Shown one piece after another: positions 8,028-16,960 of a DNA stretch of 64,000 nt (the first letter of the stretch is position 1; every line of letters starts with the position of its first letter). Both the position numbers and the translations under genes were made by a program. Origin of the DNA: Streptomyces sp. AM 4-1-1 (lineage in GTDB: Bacteria; Actinomycetota; Actinomycetes; Streptomycetales; Streptomycetaceae); the NCBI RefSeq assembly GCF_029167625.1, contig NZ_CP119145.1:2108001-2172000 (forward strand), read 5' to 3'. The notes beneath the pieces are model-generated. The model was given only the letters and a program-made list of their open reading frames with translations. It did no database searches and was not told the DNA's origin.

Positions 8028-8558
8028 ATGGCACCGACAGAAACCCTCGCGCGCGTCGACGCGGACCTCGCCGCCGGTCGCGTACCCGTGGCGCGGCAGC
8101 GGTTGCGCGGGCTGGTCTCCTCCTTCCCGACCGACCTGACGCTCCGGCGGCGCCTCGCCGAGGTCTACCGGCTGTACGGGGACGAGGCGGAGGCCGGGCG
8201 GTGGACGTATCTGGACGAGGACCGCGCCCCCGAGGAGGTCGCCGCCTTCGAGGCGAGGTACCGCACCCCCGTACGGCGGATGCGGGCGCTCGCCTGGCGC
8301 GGGCCCGAGGCGTTGGCCGAATCAGCCTTCGCCGCAGGGCAGTTGGCCGCCGTACGGGCCGAGTGCGCCGAGGCCGTCGGGCGCCCGGTCGACTGGGACA
8401 GCGTCCCGGAGGCGGACGACGACCGGGCGCACAAGTCACTCGGGGAGAACCTGGCGGGGCTCGGATGCATGGTGGCGGTGTTCGGCCTCCTGGCGATCTG
8501 GGTGTTCGGCCTGCTGACGCTCCTCGACGTCGTCGGCCTCTTCGAGCTGTTCGGCTGA
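8028..8558 (+). CDS. DUF6584-like protein with C-terminal membrane anchor
   Basis: 176 residues from ATG 8028; a GTG at 8010 is possible. The N-terminal [20 protein letters not shown] and [20 protein letters not shown] look like a TPR-type helical unit common to a Streptomyces family I believe is DUF6584. A single hydrophobic segment near residues 142-170 ([20 protein letters not shown]) anchors it in the membrane. Its last 123 bp overlap the 3' end of the convergent exporter gene. The function is unknown; its place between two amphenicol-resistance-type genes may be accidental because its strand is opposite. Confidence 0.75.
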   Translation: MAPTETLARVDADLAAGRVPVARQRLRGLVSSFPTDLTLRRRLAEVYRLYGDEAEAGRWTYLDEDRAPEEVAAFEARYRTPVRRMRALAWRGPEALAESAFAAGQLAAVRAECAEAVGRPVDWDSVPEADDDRAHKSLGENLAGLGCMVAVFGLLAIWVFGLLTLLDVVGLFELFG

Positions 8559-9779
8559 CCGGTCGGGGCCGGGAGCCGGGGGTACGGGCCGGGCGGGTGC
8601 GCCGCCTCGTACCGGCGCCGGCCGCCGCACCATCCGGAGCAGTACCGCCGTGACGGTCGCCAGGGCCATCAGCGCCGCACTCGTCCAGGCCGGGGCGCGG
8701 AACCCGTACCCGCCGCCGATCGCGAGCCCACCGGCCCACGGCCCCAGCGCGGCACCGATGTTGAACGCGGCGGTGGCGAACGAGCCCGCCATCGTCGGCG
8801 CGTCCGGCGCCGCGCGGAACACCCGGGAGATCAGCGCGGTCCCCGTGGCGAACGCCAACGCCCCTTGCACCAGGACGAGTACGAGCGCCGCCACCGGGTT
8901 CCCCGCGGTCAGGGCGAGGGCGGACCAGCCGAGGGTGAGCGTGACCGGTCCGACCGCCACCAGGGCGTCGGGGCGCGCGTCGCCGATCCGGCCCGCGACC
9001 GTGACACCGATGAACGAGCCCACCCCGAACAGCGCGAGCACCGCGGGCACCCACCCCGCGCCGAACCCGGTGACCCGTGTGACCAACGGCTCCAGATAGG
9101 CGAACGCGCAGAACGTCGCGCCCTGGACCAGCGCGCTGATCAACAGCGTCAGCAGGAGCCGGGGACGCCTGAGGGCACGCAGCTCGTGGCCCGCGCTCAC
9201 GCCCGCGCCGGTCTCCGTCCCCGTGGTCGCGGGCCGCTCGTCCGGGATCGTCCGGGCGACCGCGACGAGCGCGGGCACGGAGACGACGGCCACCGCCCAG
9301 AACGCCGACCGCCACCCCCAGTGACCGCCGAGCAGCGCCCCGGCCGGAACACCCACCACGCAGGCGAGGGTGACCCCGCCGACGACGACGGACGTGGCAC
9401 GCGCCCTGGCCGAGGGTTCGACCATGCCGAGCGCGGTCACCAGGGCGACGGCCCAGAAACCGGCGTTGGCGAGCGCTCCGACGACGCGGGTCGCGAGCAG
9501 CACCCCGTATCCGGGTGTGAGCGCGCCGATGACGTGGACGGCGACGAACACGCCCAGAAAGAACAACAGGGCCCGTCGCCGGGGCCAGTTCCGGCTGAGG
9601 AGCGCGGTCAACGGCGCACCGACCACCATCCCGACCGCGAACGCCGAGGTCAGCAGCCCGGCGTCCGGGATCGACACGTGCAGGTCGTCGGCGATGCCCG
9701 AGACCAGACCGGACAGCATGAACTCCGAGGTGCCCTGGGCGAAGACCGCGAGCCCGAGCACGTAGACAGCGAAAGGCAT
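8436..9779 (-). CDS. MFS exporter of the CmlR/Cmx chloramphenicol-resistance type
   Basis: 447 residues, 12 predicted membrane helices. The start [20 protein letters not shown], the helix-4 region [17 protein letters not shown] and the repeat-like [16 protein letters not shown] match, from memory, the Streptomyces chloramphenicol exporters (CmlR, Cmx). It should act as a proton antiporter in the cell membrane. GGGGG lies about 8 bases before ATG 9779. The fold should end near residue 388 ([10 protein letters not shown]). The following ~60 residues are a hydrophilic Pro/Glu/His tail translated antisense to the convergent DUF6584 gene, so the original stop has probably been lost. Taken with the phosphotransferase-like gene at 7414, export of an amphenicol is the best guess. 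Confidence 0.85.
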   Translation of the reverse strand: MPFAVYVLGLAVFAQGTSEFMLSGLVSGIADDLHVSIPDAGLLTSAFAVGMVVGAPLTALLSRNWPRRRALLFFLGVFVAVHVIGALTPGYGVLLATRVVGALANAGFWAVALVTALGMVEPSARARATSVVVGGVTLACVVGVPAGALLGGHWGWRSAFWAVAVVSVPALVAVARTIPDERPATTGTETGAGVSAGHELRALRRPRLLLTLLISALVQGATFCAFAYLEPLVTRVTGFGAGWVPAVLALFGVGSFIGVTVAGRIGDARPDALVAVGPVTLTLGWSALALTAGNPVAALVLVLVQGALAFATGTALISRVFRAAPDAPTMAGSFATAAFNIGAALGPWAGGLAIGGGYGFRAPAWTSAALMALATVTAVLLRMVRRPAPVRGGAPARPVPPAPGPDRSAEQLEEADDVEERQQAEHPDRQEAEHRHHASEPRQVLPE

Positions 9780-10097
9780 GGAAGAGCCCCCATGGGTGAC
9801 TGACGACTGATGAACCGGTCAGGCGGGGAGGGGGTGCGGGCCGCGCCCACGCGTCGACGACGTGTCGCGACGTGTGGCAACGCGGAGGAGTGTCCGGCGT
9901 CCGGTGTGTTCACCGACGGAACGGGACGGGACGGGCAGGACACGACATGCCGGCCGGGCTTCGGGGCGGCCCACACCACGGTGGTCCGGTGGCGCCGACC
10001 ATGGAGAACGCGCCGCGCGGCCTGAGGGCGGGGCGGCGTCTCGACAGCGGATCAGCCACCGGAGAACCGGTGGCTAGCCTCTGTTGGCCTCGGGGCT
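9780..10097. other. Intergenic region upstream of the exporter
   Basis: No convincing gene. It holds the exporter promoter side (a CAGTCGTCAGTCAC direct repeat just upstream of ATG 9779) and low-complexity GC-rich sequence. I see no clear leader peptide. Confidence 0.5.
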
Positions 10098-10330
10098 GGA
10101 CATGCGCGCGAAGCTACCAGGCCGGGCTGGGGATCTCCACCTCCGGCGCGATGCCCGACCGGCTCAGGGGGGCGGTGGTCGATGGTCGAAAGCAGCGGTC
10201 AGGCGTTCATGAACGGGATGCACACCGCCGTGACCGTGACGGGTGTCCTGTGTCCGGCGGGGGCCGCCGTCGCCGTGGTGGGCCTGCGCGGCGCATCCGG
10301 TCCGGGACGCGCCGAGCCCCGGACCGGGGC
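10098..10330 (+). pseudogene. C-terminal remnant of a DHA2-type MFS transporter
   Basis: One frame gives SGAMPDRLRGAVV and, after a one-base shift near 10178, the frame from 10182 gives ESSGQAFMNGMHTAVTVTGV then AVAVVGLRGA. Together these match the last periplasmic loop and last helix of drug:H+ antiporter-2 transporters (typically GQAFxDGMHTAxxVxG). The rest of the transporter is missing, so only about 60 residues of a 450-500 residue protein survive. It lies beside the CmlR-like exporter, suggesting past gain and loss of efflux genes here. Confidence 0.6.
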
Positions 10331-10472
10331 CGGATGCCGGGCGGCCCTGGTCTCCTCCTCGTACCGGGCGGGCCACGGGCGGCCCGGCCGGTGGTCGGGG
10401 CCGGGCGGTGTCGGTAGTCGGTCAGTGCTGGTAGTCGGTCAGTGCCGGTGGCCGGGCGGTGCCGGTGGCCGG
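10331..10472. repeat. Short degenerate repeats after the transporter relic
   Basis: From about 10385 the sequence is built from near-copies of GTCGGTCAGTGCTGGTA and GGTGCCGGTGGCCGG in tandem. No gene is visible. It ends at the stop codon of the mmsA gene. Confidence 0.5.
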
Positions 10473-11996
10473 TCAGCGGTTGTGGGGGAAGCCCAGGTCG
10501 ATGCCGGTCGGAGTGTCGGAGGGGTCCGGCCAGCGGGTGGTGACGACCTTGCCGCGGGTGTAGAAGTGGACGCCGTCGTTGCCGTAGACGTGGTGGTCAC
10601 CGAAGAGCGAGTCCTTCCAGCCGCCGAACGAGTGGTAGCCCACCGGTACCGGGATCGGGACGTTGACGCCGACCATGCCCGCCTCGACCTCCAGTTGGAA
10701 GCGGCGGGCGGCGCCTCCGTCGCGGGTGAAGATCGCGGTGCCGTTGCCGTACGGGGAGGCGTTGACGAGGGCGACGCCCTCCTCGTACGTATCGACGCGC
10801 AGGACGCACAGGACCGGGCCGAAGATCTCGTCCCGGTACGCGTCCGAGTCGGTGGGGACGTGGTCCAGGAGCGACAGGCCGATCCAGTGGCCGTCCTCGA
10901 AACCCTCGACCGTGTGACCGGTGCCGTCGAGGACGACCTCGGCGCCCTGGGCGGCGGCGCCCGTGATGTAGGAGGCCACCTTGTCGCGGTGTGCCCTGGT
11001 GATCAGCGGGCCCATCTCGGACGTGGGGTCGTCGCCCGGTCCGATCTTGATCTTCTCGGCGCGTTCGCGGATTCGCCGGACCAGTTCGTCGGCGACGGAG
11101 CCGACCACGACGACCGCCGAGACCGCCATGCAGCGCTCCCCGGCGGAACCGTACGCCGCGGAGACCGCCGCGTCGGCGGCGGCGTCGAGGTCCGCGTCGG
11201 GGAGGACCAGCATGTGGTTCTTGGCTCCGCCGAGCGCCTGGACCCGCTTCCCGTTCGCGGAGGCGGTCGCGTGGACATGGCGGGCGATGGGGGTGGAGCC
11301 GACGAAGGAGACCGCGGCGACGTCCGGGTGGCCCAGCAGGCTGTCGACGGCGACCCTGTCGCCGTGCACGACGTTCAGCACACCGTCCGGGAGTCCCGCC
11401 CCGGCCGCCAGCTCCGCCAGCAGGTTGGCCGGTGACGGGTCCTTCTCGCTGGGCTTCAGCACGAAGGTGTTGCCGCAGGCGACGGCCAGCGGGAACATCC
11501 ACATCGGCACCATGGCCGGGAAGTTGAAGGGCGTGATGCCCGCGACGACACCGAGCGGTTGACGGATCGACGCGACGTCCACCCGGTGGGAGACCTGGGT
11601 GGACAGTTCGCCCTTGAGCTGGGTGGTGATCCCGCAGGCCAGCTCCACGATCTCCAGCCCGCGCGCCACCTCGCCGAGCGCGTCCGAACGCACCTTGCCG
11701 TGCTCGGCGGTGATCAGCGCGGCGATGTCGTCGCGGTGGGCGTCGAGCAGTGCGCGGTACCGGAAGAGGACCGCGGTCCTGGTGGAGAGCGAGGACGTGC
11801 CCCAGGCGCGGTACGCGGCCTTCGCGGCGGCCACCGCCGTGTCCACCTCCTCCGCCGAGGCGAACGCGACCCGCCCGGTGACCTGCCCGGTGGCGGGGTC
11901 GGTGACCGGGCCGTGGTCGCCCGAGGTGCCCTCGACGGTCCGGCCACCGATCCAGTGGTCGACGGTCTTCATCCCATGCTCCATCCCGTACTCCAT
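10473..11996 (-). CDS. mmsA: Methylmalonate-semialdehyde dehydrogenase (CoA-acylating), inositol pathway
   Basis: 507 residues. It converts malonate semialdehyde (inositol pathway) or methylmalonate semialdehyde (valine) plus CoA and NAD to acetyl- or propionyl-CoA and CO2. Landmarks are TPFNFPAMVPMWMFPLA, the nucleotide-binding SFVGSTPIARHV, the catalytic Cys in GSAGERCMAVS, and the family-specific GYHSFGGWKDSLFGDHH. The start at 11996 is fixed by AAGGAG six bases upstream. It gives a curious N-terminus MEYGMEHGMKT, where a 12-bp unit is tandemly repeated and supplies three in-frame ATGs (11996, 11984, 11972). It follows iolD by 11 bp on the same strand and is the last gene of the iol operon. 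Confidence 0.95.
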   Translation of the reverse strand: MEYGMEHGMKTVDHWIGGRTVEGTSGDHGPVTDPATGQVTGRVAFASAEEVDTAVAAAKAAYRAWGTSSLSTRTAVLFRYRALLDAHRDDIAALITAEHGKVRSDALGEVARGLEIVELACGITTQLKGELSTQVSHRVDVASIRQPLGVVAGITPFNFPAMVPMWMFPLAVACGNTFVLKPSEKDPSPANLLAELAAGAGLPDGVLNVVHGDRVAVDSLLGHPDVAAVSFVGSTPIARHVHATASANGKRVQALGGAKNHMLVLPDADLDAAADAAVSAAYGSAGERCMAVSAVVVVGSVADELVRRIRERAEKIKIGPGDDPTSEMGPLITRAHRDKVASYITGAAAQGAEVVLDGTGHTVEGFEDGHWIGLSLLDHVPTDSDAYRDEIFGPVLCVLRVDTYEEGVALVNASPYGNGTAIFTRDGGAARRFQLEVEAGMVGVNVPIPVPVGYHSFGGWKDSLFGDHHVYGNDGVHFYTRGKVVTTRWPDPSDTPTGIDLGFPHNR

Positions 11997-12007
11997 CCCG
12001 TGCTCCT

Positions 12008-13942
12008 TCAGAGGTGGCGGCGCCGGTCCGCGCGATGACGGTCGTACTCTTCCCGGGCCTCGACCGCCGCCGGGCGGGTGGCCGTCCCGGCGACGGGAAC
12101 GTCCCACCACGCCTGCGCGGGCGGAGGCCCTGACAGCGGGGCGTCCGGCGCGGTCTCGACGTGGACGCAGGTGGGGCGATCGGACGCGCGCGCGTCGGCG
12201 AGGGCTTCGCGCAGTTCGCCGACGGTGTCGGCGCGCAGCACGCGCATGCCCAGCGAGGCGGCGTTGGCCGCGAGATCGACCGGCAGCGGCGGGCCGGTGA
12301 GGGAACCGTCCGGGCCGCGCAGGCGGTAGGCCGTACCGAGGCGTTCGCCGCCGACCGCGTCGGAGAGGCCGCCGATGGACGCGTATCCGTGGTTCTGGAC
12401 GATCACGACCTTGATGGGCAGGTCCTGCTGCACGGCGGTCACCAGCTCGGTCGGGTTCATCAGATACGTGCCGTCGCCGACCAGTGCCCAGACGGGCCGG
12501 TCGGGGGCGGCCAGCCGCACGCCGATGGCCGCCGGGATCTCGTAACCCATGCAGGAGTAGCCGTACTCGACGTGGTACTGACGCGGTGAGCGGGCCCGCC
12601 ACAGCTTGTGCAGGTCGCCGGGGAGCGAACCCGCCGCGTTGATCACGATGTCCTCGTCGGTGACCAGCGCGTCGAGGAGGCCGAGCACCTGGGCCTGGGT
12701 CGGCCGGGCCGCCGGGTCGTCGGCCGCGAACGCCGCGTCGACGCGCCGCTCCCAGCGGGCCTTCGCCTCGGCCCAGGGGGCGGGGCGAACGGCTTCGGCG
12801 CCGGGAGCTTCGGGGCGAACGGCTTCGGCGCCGGGGGTGTGTTCGGCGAGCGCGGTGGTGAGTGCTTCGAGCGCGGTACGGGCGTCCGCCACGAGCGGGA
12901 GGGCGGCGAGCTTGTGCGCGTCGAAGCCGGTGATGTTGATGTTGAGGAACCGCACATCGGGGTGGCGGAAGAGGGTGCCGGACGCGGTGGTGAAGTCGGA
13001 GTACCGGGTGCCGATCCCGATCACCAGGTCGGCGTCGCGGGCCAGTTCGTCGGCGGTCGCGGTGCCGGTGTGGCCGATGCCTCCGACGTCCGCCGGGTGG
13101 TCGTACCGCAAGCACCCCTTGCCCGCCTGGGTGGCCGCGACGGGGACGCCGGCGGCGGTGGCGAACGCGGCGAGTGCCTCCTCGGCCGCGCTGTGGTGGA
13201 CTCCGCCGCCCGCGACGACCAGGGGGCGGCGGGCGGAGCGCACGGCCCGTACCGCCTCCGCCAGTTCGTACGGATCGGGGGCGGGTCTGCGGACGTGCCA
13301 GACGCGCTCCGCGAAGAACTCCTCCGGCCAGTCGTACGCCTCCACCTGCACGTCCTGCGGCAGCGCCAGCGTGACCGCACCCGTCGCGGCGGGATCGGTC
13401 AGGGTGCGCATGGCGTGCAGTGCGGCCGGGATCAGCGCCTCGGGGCGGGTGATCCGGTCGAAGTAGCGGGAGACGGGGCGCAGACAGTCGTTGACCGAGA
13501 CGTCCCCCGCCGTGGGCACTTCGAGCTGTTGCAGTACGGGGTCGGCGGGCCGGGTGGCGAAGGTGTCGCCGGGGAGCAGGAGCACGGGGAGGTGGTTGAC
13601 GGTGGCGAGGGCGGCCCCGGTGACGAGATTGGTGGCGCCGGGGCCGATGGAGGTGGTGACGGCGTGCGTGGAGAGCCGGCCGCACTGCCGGGCGTACCCG
13701 ACGGCGGCGTGCACCATGGCCTGTTCGTTGCGGCCCTGGAGATACGGCATGGCGGCGCCGGATTCGAGGAGCGCCTGTCCGATCCCGGCGACGTTCCCGT
13801 GGCCGAAGATGCCCCAGGTGGCGTTGATCAGCCGGTGGCGGGCGCCGTCGCGCTCGCTGTACTGGCGGCAGAGGAACGCCATCAGGGCCTGAGCGGTGGT
13901 CAGTCTGCGGGCGCCGCGGGTGGTACGCGTCCGGGACGTCAT
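12008..13942 (-). CDS. iolD: 3D-(3,5/4)-trihydroxycyclohexane-1,2-dione acylhydrolase
   Basis: 644 residues. This thiamine-diphosphate enzyme opens the inositol-derived ring to 5-deoxy-glucuronate. The three acetolactate-synthase-like domains are present: the N-terminal Pyr domain (LTTAQALMAFLCRQYSERDG, GRNEQAMVHAAVGYARQ), a central domain, and the C-terminal PP domain with GDGTYLMNPTEL and the Mg-binding Asn. ATG 13942 overlaps the iolB stop by ATGA, so translation is coupled. A short in-frame duplication (PGAEAVRPEAPGAEAVRP near residues 375-392) is an expansion in the linker between the central and PP domains. It is in an operon with iolB upstream and mmsA downstream. Confidence 0.95.
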   Translation of the reverse strand: MTSRTRTTRGARRLTTAQALMAFLCRQYSERDGARHRLINATWGIFGHGNVAGIGQALLESGAAMPYLQGRNEQAMVHAAVGYARQCGRLSTHAVTTSIGPGATNLVTGAALATVNHLPVLLLPGDTFATRPADPVLQQLEVPTAGDVSVNDCLRPVSRYFDRITRPEALIPAALHAMRTLTDPAATGAVTLALPQDVQVEAYDWPEEFFAERVWHVRRPAPDPYELAEAVRAVRSARRPLVVAGGGVHHSAAEEALAAFATAAGVPVAATQAGKGCLRYDHPADVGGIGHTGTATADELARDADLVIGIGTRYSDFTTASGTLFRHPDVRFLNINITGFDAHKLAALPLVADARTALEALTTALAEHTPGAEAVRPEAPGAEAVRPAPWAEAKARWERRVDAAFAADDPAARPTQAQVLGLLDALVTDEDIVINAAGSLPGDLHKLWRARSPRQYHVEYGYSCMGYEIPAAIGVRLAAPDRPVWALVGDGTYLMNPTELVTAVQQDLPIKVVIVQNHGYASIGGLSDAVGGERLGTAYRLRGPDGSLTGPPLPVDLAANAASLGMRVLRADTVGELREALADARASDRPTCVHVETAPDAPLSGPPPAQAWWDVPVAGTATRPAAVEAREEYDRHRADRRRHL

Positions 13943-15069
13943 CGGGACGCCTCCGGACCGTAGAGGGGCAGACGTGGGTCCACGGGCCGGGTGGGCCAGG
14001 TGTCGCGCATCCAGCCGTGGTCCGGATGGTCGCTGATCAGCCACTCCCGCCCGGGTCCCGGGCCCGCCATCACATTGAGGTAGTAGAGGGTGTGGCCGGG
14101 GGAGGCGATGGACGGCCCGTGCCAGCCGTCCGGGACGAGGACCGTGTCACCGGTACGGACTTCGGCGAGGACATCCGTACCGCCGGGGCCGGACGGAGTC
14201 ACCCGGTGGTAAGCGACGGCGTCCCGCCCGTGCCCCGCCCCCTCCGCGCCGGGGTGCGACGGATTGAGGTGCGACGGGCCGGAGTGCGCTGTCCCGACGT
14301 GCGCCGCGCCCGTGTGCGCCGCGCCCGTGTGCGACGTGTCGGGGCCGTCGATCTCGAAGTAGTAGATCTCCTCCAGTTCGGACTCGACGCCGGGGCGGTG
14401 CTCGTCGTGTTTGTGGGGCGGGTACGAGGACCAGTTGCCACCGGGCGTCAGCACCTCCACCGCGATCAGCCGGTCGCACTCGAAGGTGTCAGCGGCGGCG
14501 AAGTTGTTGACCTGACGGGAGCAGTTCCCCGAGCCGCGCAGCTCGACGGGTACCTCCGACGCGGAGCCGTAACGGGCGGGGAGTCGTCGCTCGCACTTCG
14601 CTCCTGCCAGGGCAAAGCGGCCTCCCGCGTCGGAGGCGATCTGCGCGTGGGCGTCACGCGGTACGTACGCGAAGTCGGTCACACCGCTGAACACGCTTTC
14701 ACGACCGAGTAGTTCAAAGATCTCATTCGCGAGCCGCACCGTACAGCCACCTGCCAGGGGCAACACGATCCATTCGCGTTCCCCGGTGGCCAGGGTGTGC
14801 GTTCCGCCTGGCTCCAGCTCCAGCACGCGCAGACTCGACCAGTCCCAGCCCGCTCGCTCCGGATCGATGTCGAGGGCGTACGGTCCACGCGCCGCACTGC
14901 CGGCCGGCAGGTGATGGCGGTGTCCGGGACGGTGCCCGGGGCGGTGCCCGGCGCGCTGACCGTCACGTCGGCCGTCGCGCTGGTCTTCGCGCCGGTCGGC
15001 GCCCTGATCGTCGCGCCGGTCGGCGTGCTGATCGTCGCGCCGGTGGTCGCGGTGATGGTGTGTCGTCAT
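13939..15069 (-). CDS. iolB: 5-deoxy-glucuronate isomerase with repeat-rich N-terminus
   Basis: 376 residues, against about 270-300 for the family. It isomerises 5-deoxy-glucuronate to 2-deoxy-5-keto-gluconate, using two cupin-like domains and a bound metal. Diagnostic parts are GSGNCSRQVNNF, the metal site PPHKHDEHRPGVESELEEIY, and GPSIASPGHTLYYLNVMAG. ATG 15069 has AGGGAG five bases upstream. The first ~55 residues are a His/Arg/Asp-rich repeat (RDHRRDDQHADRRDDQGADR and similar) that is not part of the fold. A second insertion after FEIDGPDTSH repeats HTGAAHTGAAHVGTAH. The His-rich extension could bind metal, but I infer only a repeat expansion. Confidence 0.93.
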   Translation of the reverse strand: MTTHHHRDHRRDDQHADRRDDQGADRREDQRDGRRDGQRAGHRPGHRPGHRHHLPAGSAARGPYALDIDPERAGWDWSSLRVLELEPGGTHTLATGEREWIVLPLAGGCTVRLANEIFELLGRESVFSGVTDFAYVPRDAHAQIASDAGGRFALAGAKCERRLPARYGSASEVPVELRGSGNCSRQVNNFAAADTFECDRLIAVEVLTPGGNWSSYPPHKHDEHRPGVESELEEIYYFEIDGPDTSHTGAAHTGAAHVGTAHSGPSHLNPSHPGAEGAGHGRDAVAYHRVTPSGPGGTDVLAEVRTGDTVLVPDGWHGPSIASPGHTLYYLNVMAGPGPGREWLISDHPDHGWMRDTWPTRPVDPRLPLYGPEASR

Positions 15070-15108
15070 GAGCACTCCCTACCCGCCGTCGGCCGGGCCG
15101 TCCCGGCC

Positions 15109-15216
15109 GACCTGACCGTCTCGGATGGTCCGGCCGACCTGACCGTCTCGGATGGTCCGGCCGACCTGGCCGTCTCGGGCGGCCCGGCCGACCTGACCGT
15201 CTTGGGCGGTCGGGCC
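15109..15216. repeat. Four 27-bp tandem repeats between iolC and iolB
   Basis: Units start at 15109, 15136, 15163 and 15190. The first two are identical and the others carry a few substitutions. Each begins GACCTGACCGTCTCGG (or a close variant) and ends GGCC. The length is a multiple of three, but no annotated frame uses it. It lies in the leader of iolB and could influence coupling with iolC. Confidence 0.85.
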
Positions 15217-15271
15217 ATCCCGGGGGGCCCGGCTCTCACACCTGGTCCGGTCGACCCGGACACCCCGGCTC

Positions 15272-16765
15272 TCACGGCCGGTCCGGCCGATCCGGCCCGC
15301 CCGCGCGGCCCACCCTGACGGTCTGCCCGGCCGCGCACCGCTCCTCGGCCAGGGCCGCTTCGACCTCGTACGCGTACGGCATCGCCGACGAACAGGCCAG
15401 TCGGGAGGCGACGATCGCACCGGCCGCGTTCGCGTACCGCACGACCCGCTCCAGATCCCAGCCGGCGAGCAGGCCGTGGCAGAGCGCCCCGCCGAACGCG
15501 TCGCCCGCGCCCAGTCCGTTGACCACCTCGACCGGTACCGGCGGTACGTCCGCGACCGTGCCGTCGCGGTGCATGGCCAGCACCCCACGCGGACCCTGCT
15601 TGACGACGGCCAGCTCGACTCCGGCGGCGAGCAGCGCCCTGGCGGCGGCGTACGGTTCGCGCTCCCCCGTCGCGATCTCACACTCGTCGAGATTGCCGAC
15701 GGCGACCGTGGCATGGGCAAGGGCTTCCCGATAGCGCGCGGGAGCGGACACCGGGCGGGGCGGGGCGGACGCGCTGCGCGCCGGGGCGGACGCGCTGCGC
15801 GCCGGGGCTGACGCGGCGGGCACAGGGGCAGGCGCCGTATTGGGCGGGGCCGGGATGCCGGGGGCGGAACCGTTGCCAGGTCCGTTGTCTGAACCTGACC
15901 CGGGACCCGAGCTGACGTCAGGGCCATTGCCCGAGCTGACGTCAGGGCCATTGCCCGAGCCGACGTCAGGGCCATTGCCCGAGCCGACGTCAGGGCCATT
16001 GCCCGAGCCGACGTCAGGGCCATTGCTTGAGCCGGAGCCGAGGCCCGAGCCGACATCAGGGCCGTCGCCTGAGCCCGACCCGGGACCCGAGCCGATGCCG
16101 CGATCATCCGGGCCGGTGCCCGCCGCGCCCTCGGTCCAGAACATCGGCCGCCAGTCGAGGTCGAACACCGTGAAACGCCGACCCGGTCCCGGTCCCGGTC
16201 CGGAGCCGCGATCCGGTACGGGCCCCGGCCAGGACTCCGAACCGGAACCCGCGTCGGAGTCCTGGCCGGGGCCCGGGGCGCGGGCCTCGCTCCGCGCTCG
16301 CAGGGCGGTGAGCGTGGCCGAACGGCTCGGTTCGGCGCAGAGGCCCGTGCCCGTCATCCAGAAGATACGGGCGGCGCGGATCGCGTCGAGGTCGAGTTCC
16401 GGTGCGTTGATCTCCAGGTCGGGAGCCTTGGGCTGCCGATAGAAGTAGAGGGGAAAGTCGTCGGGCGGGAAGATCTCGCAGAAGGTGACCGGCGTCGGAT
16501 ACTCGGCGACGGGTGTCACCCAGCGATCGTCCACCCCGAACTGCCGCAGCTCCTGGCGCAGATAGTCCCCGAAGGCGTCCTGTCCGGTCCGGGTGACCAC
16601 CGCCGCCCGGCGTCCCAGCCGGGCCGCCGCCACCGCGACGTTCGTGGGTGAACCGCCGAGGAACTTCCCGAACGTCTCGACCCGTGCCAGCGGGACCCCG
16701 CTCTGCAACGGGTAGATGTCCACCCCGATCCGGCCCATGGTGATCACGTCGTAAGGCTCGGCCAT
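15272..16765 (-). CDS. iolC: 5-dehydro-2-deoxygluconokinase with a long Gly/Asp/Ser repeat insertion
   Basis: 497 residues, against about 325-345 for the family. This PfkB-family kinase phosphorylates 2-deoxy-5-keto-gluconate. The N-terminal GKFLGGSPTNVAVAAARLG and the anion-hole motif NGLGAGDAFGGALCHGLL, with the catalytic Asp, are intact. After FTVFDLDWRPMFW an insertion of about 150 residues appears, made of GSGNGPDV-type octapeptides followed by an Ala/Pro/Ser linker, and then the fold resumes at YREALAHATVAVGNLDECE. ATG 16765 has AAGGGGG five bases before it. It is the first iol gene in this operon; MMPL ends 195 bp upstream on the same strand, so that gap probably holds the iol promoter. 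No iolE or iolG is present nearby. Confidence 0.92.
   Translation of the reverse strand: MAEPYDVITMGRIGVDIYPLQSGVPLARVETFGKFLGGSPTNVAVAAARLGRRAAVVTRTGQDAFGDYLRQELRQFGVDDRWVTPVAEYPTPVTFCEIFPPDDFPLYFYRQPKAPDLEINAPELDLDAIRAARIFWMTGTGLCAEPSRSATLTALRARSEARAPGPGQDSDAGSGSESWPGPVPDRGSGPGPGPGRRFTVFDLDWRPMFWTEGAAGTGPDDRGIGSGPGSGSGDGPDVGSGLGSGSSNGPDVGSGNGPDVGSGNGPDVGSGNGPDVSSGNGPDVSSGPGSGSDNGPGNGSAPGIPAPPNTAPAPVPAASAPARSASAPARSASAPPRPVSAPARYREALAHATVAVGNLDECEIATGEREPYAAARALLAAGVELAVVKQGPRGVLAMHRDGTVADVPPVPVEVVNGLGAGDAFGGALCHGLLAGWDLERVVRYANAAGAIVASRLACSSAMPYAYEVEAALAEERCAAGQTVRVGRAGGPDRPDRP
15909..16028. repeat. Five 24-bp tandem repeats inside iolC
   Basis: Units at 15909, 15933, 15957, 15981 and 16005 are nearly identical (GAGCYGACGTCAGGGCCAT core), and a diverged sixth sits at 16047-16070. 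Read on the minus strand each adds eight residues (NGPDVGSG or NGPDVSSG) without breaking the iolC frame. No unique spacers separate them. Confidence 0.9.
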
Positions 16766-16960
16766 GCGTACCCCCTTCCCGACCGCGAAATCGACGCCCG
16801 GTGCGACGGTCGCGGGTCCCTGGGGCGCCCCGGGGACTCGCGACCGTTGGCGTCCTCTTCGTCTCACCTTCTCCGATCTTCGCTCCGAAATCCTGTCAAC
16901 GCGTCGGCCGGTGCGTTGCCCGGTACGTGGTCGGCCGGTGAGCCGTCCCGTGACGGACTC

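Noticed and set aside
15909..16070. Possible CRISPR array
   Set aside because: Units are contiguous 24-bp tandem repeats with no unique spacers and lie in frame within iolC.
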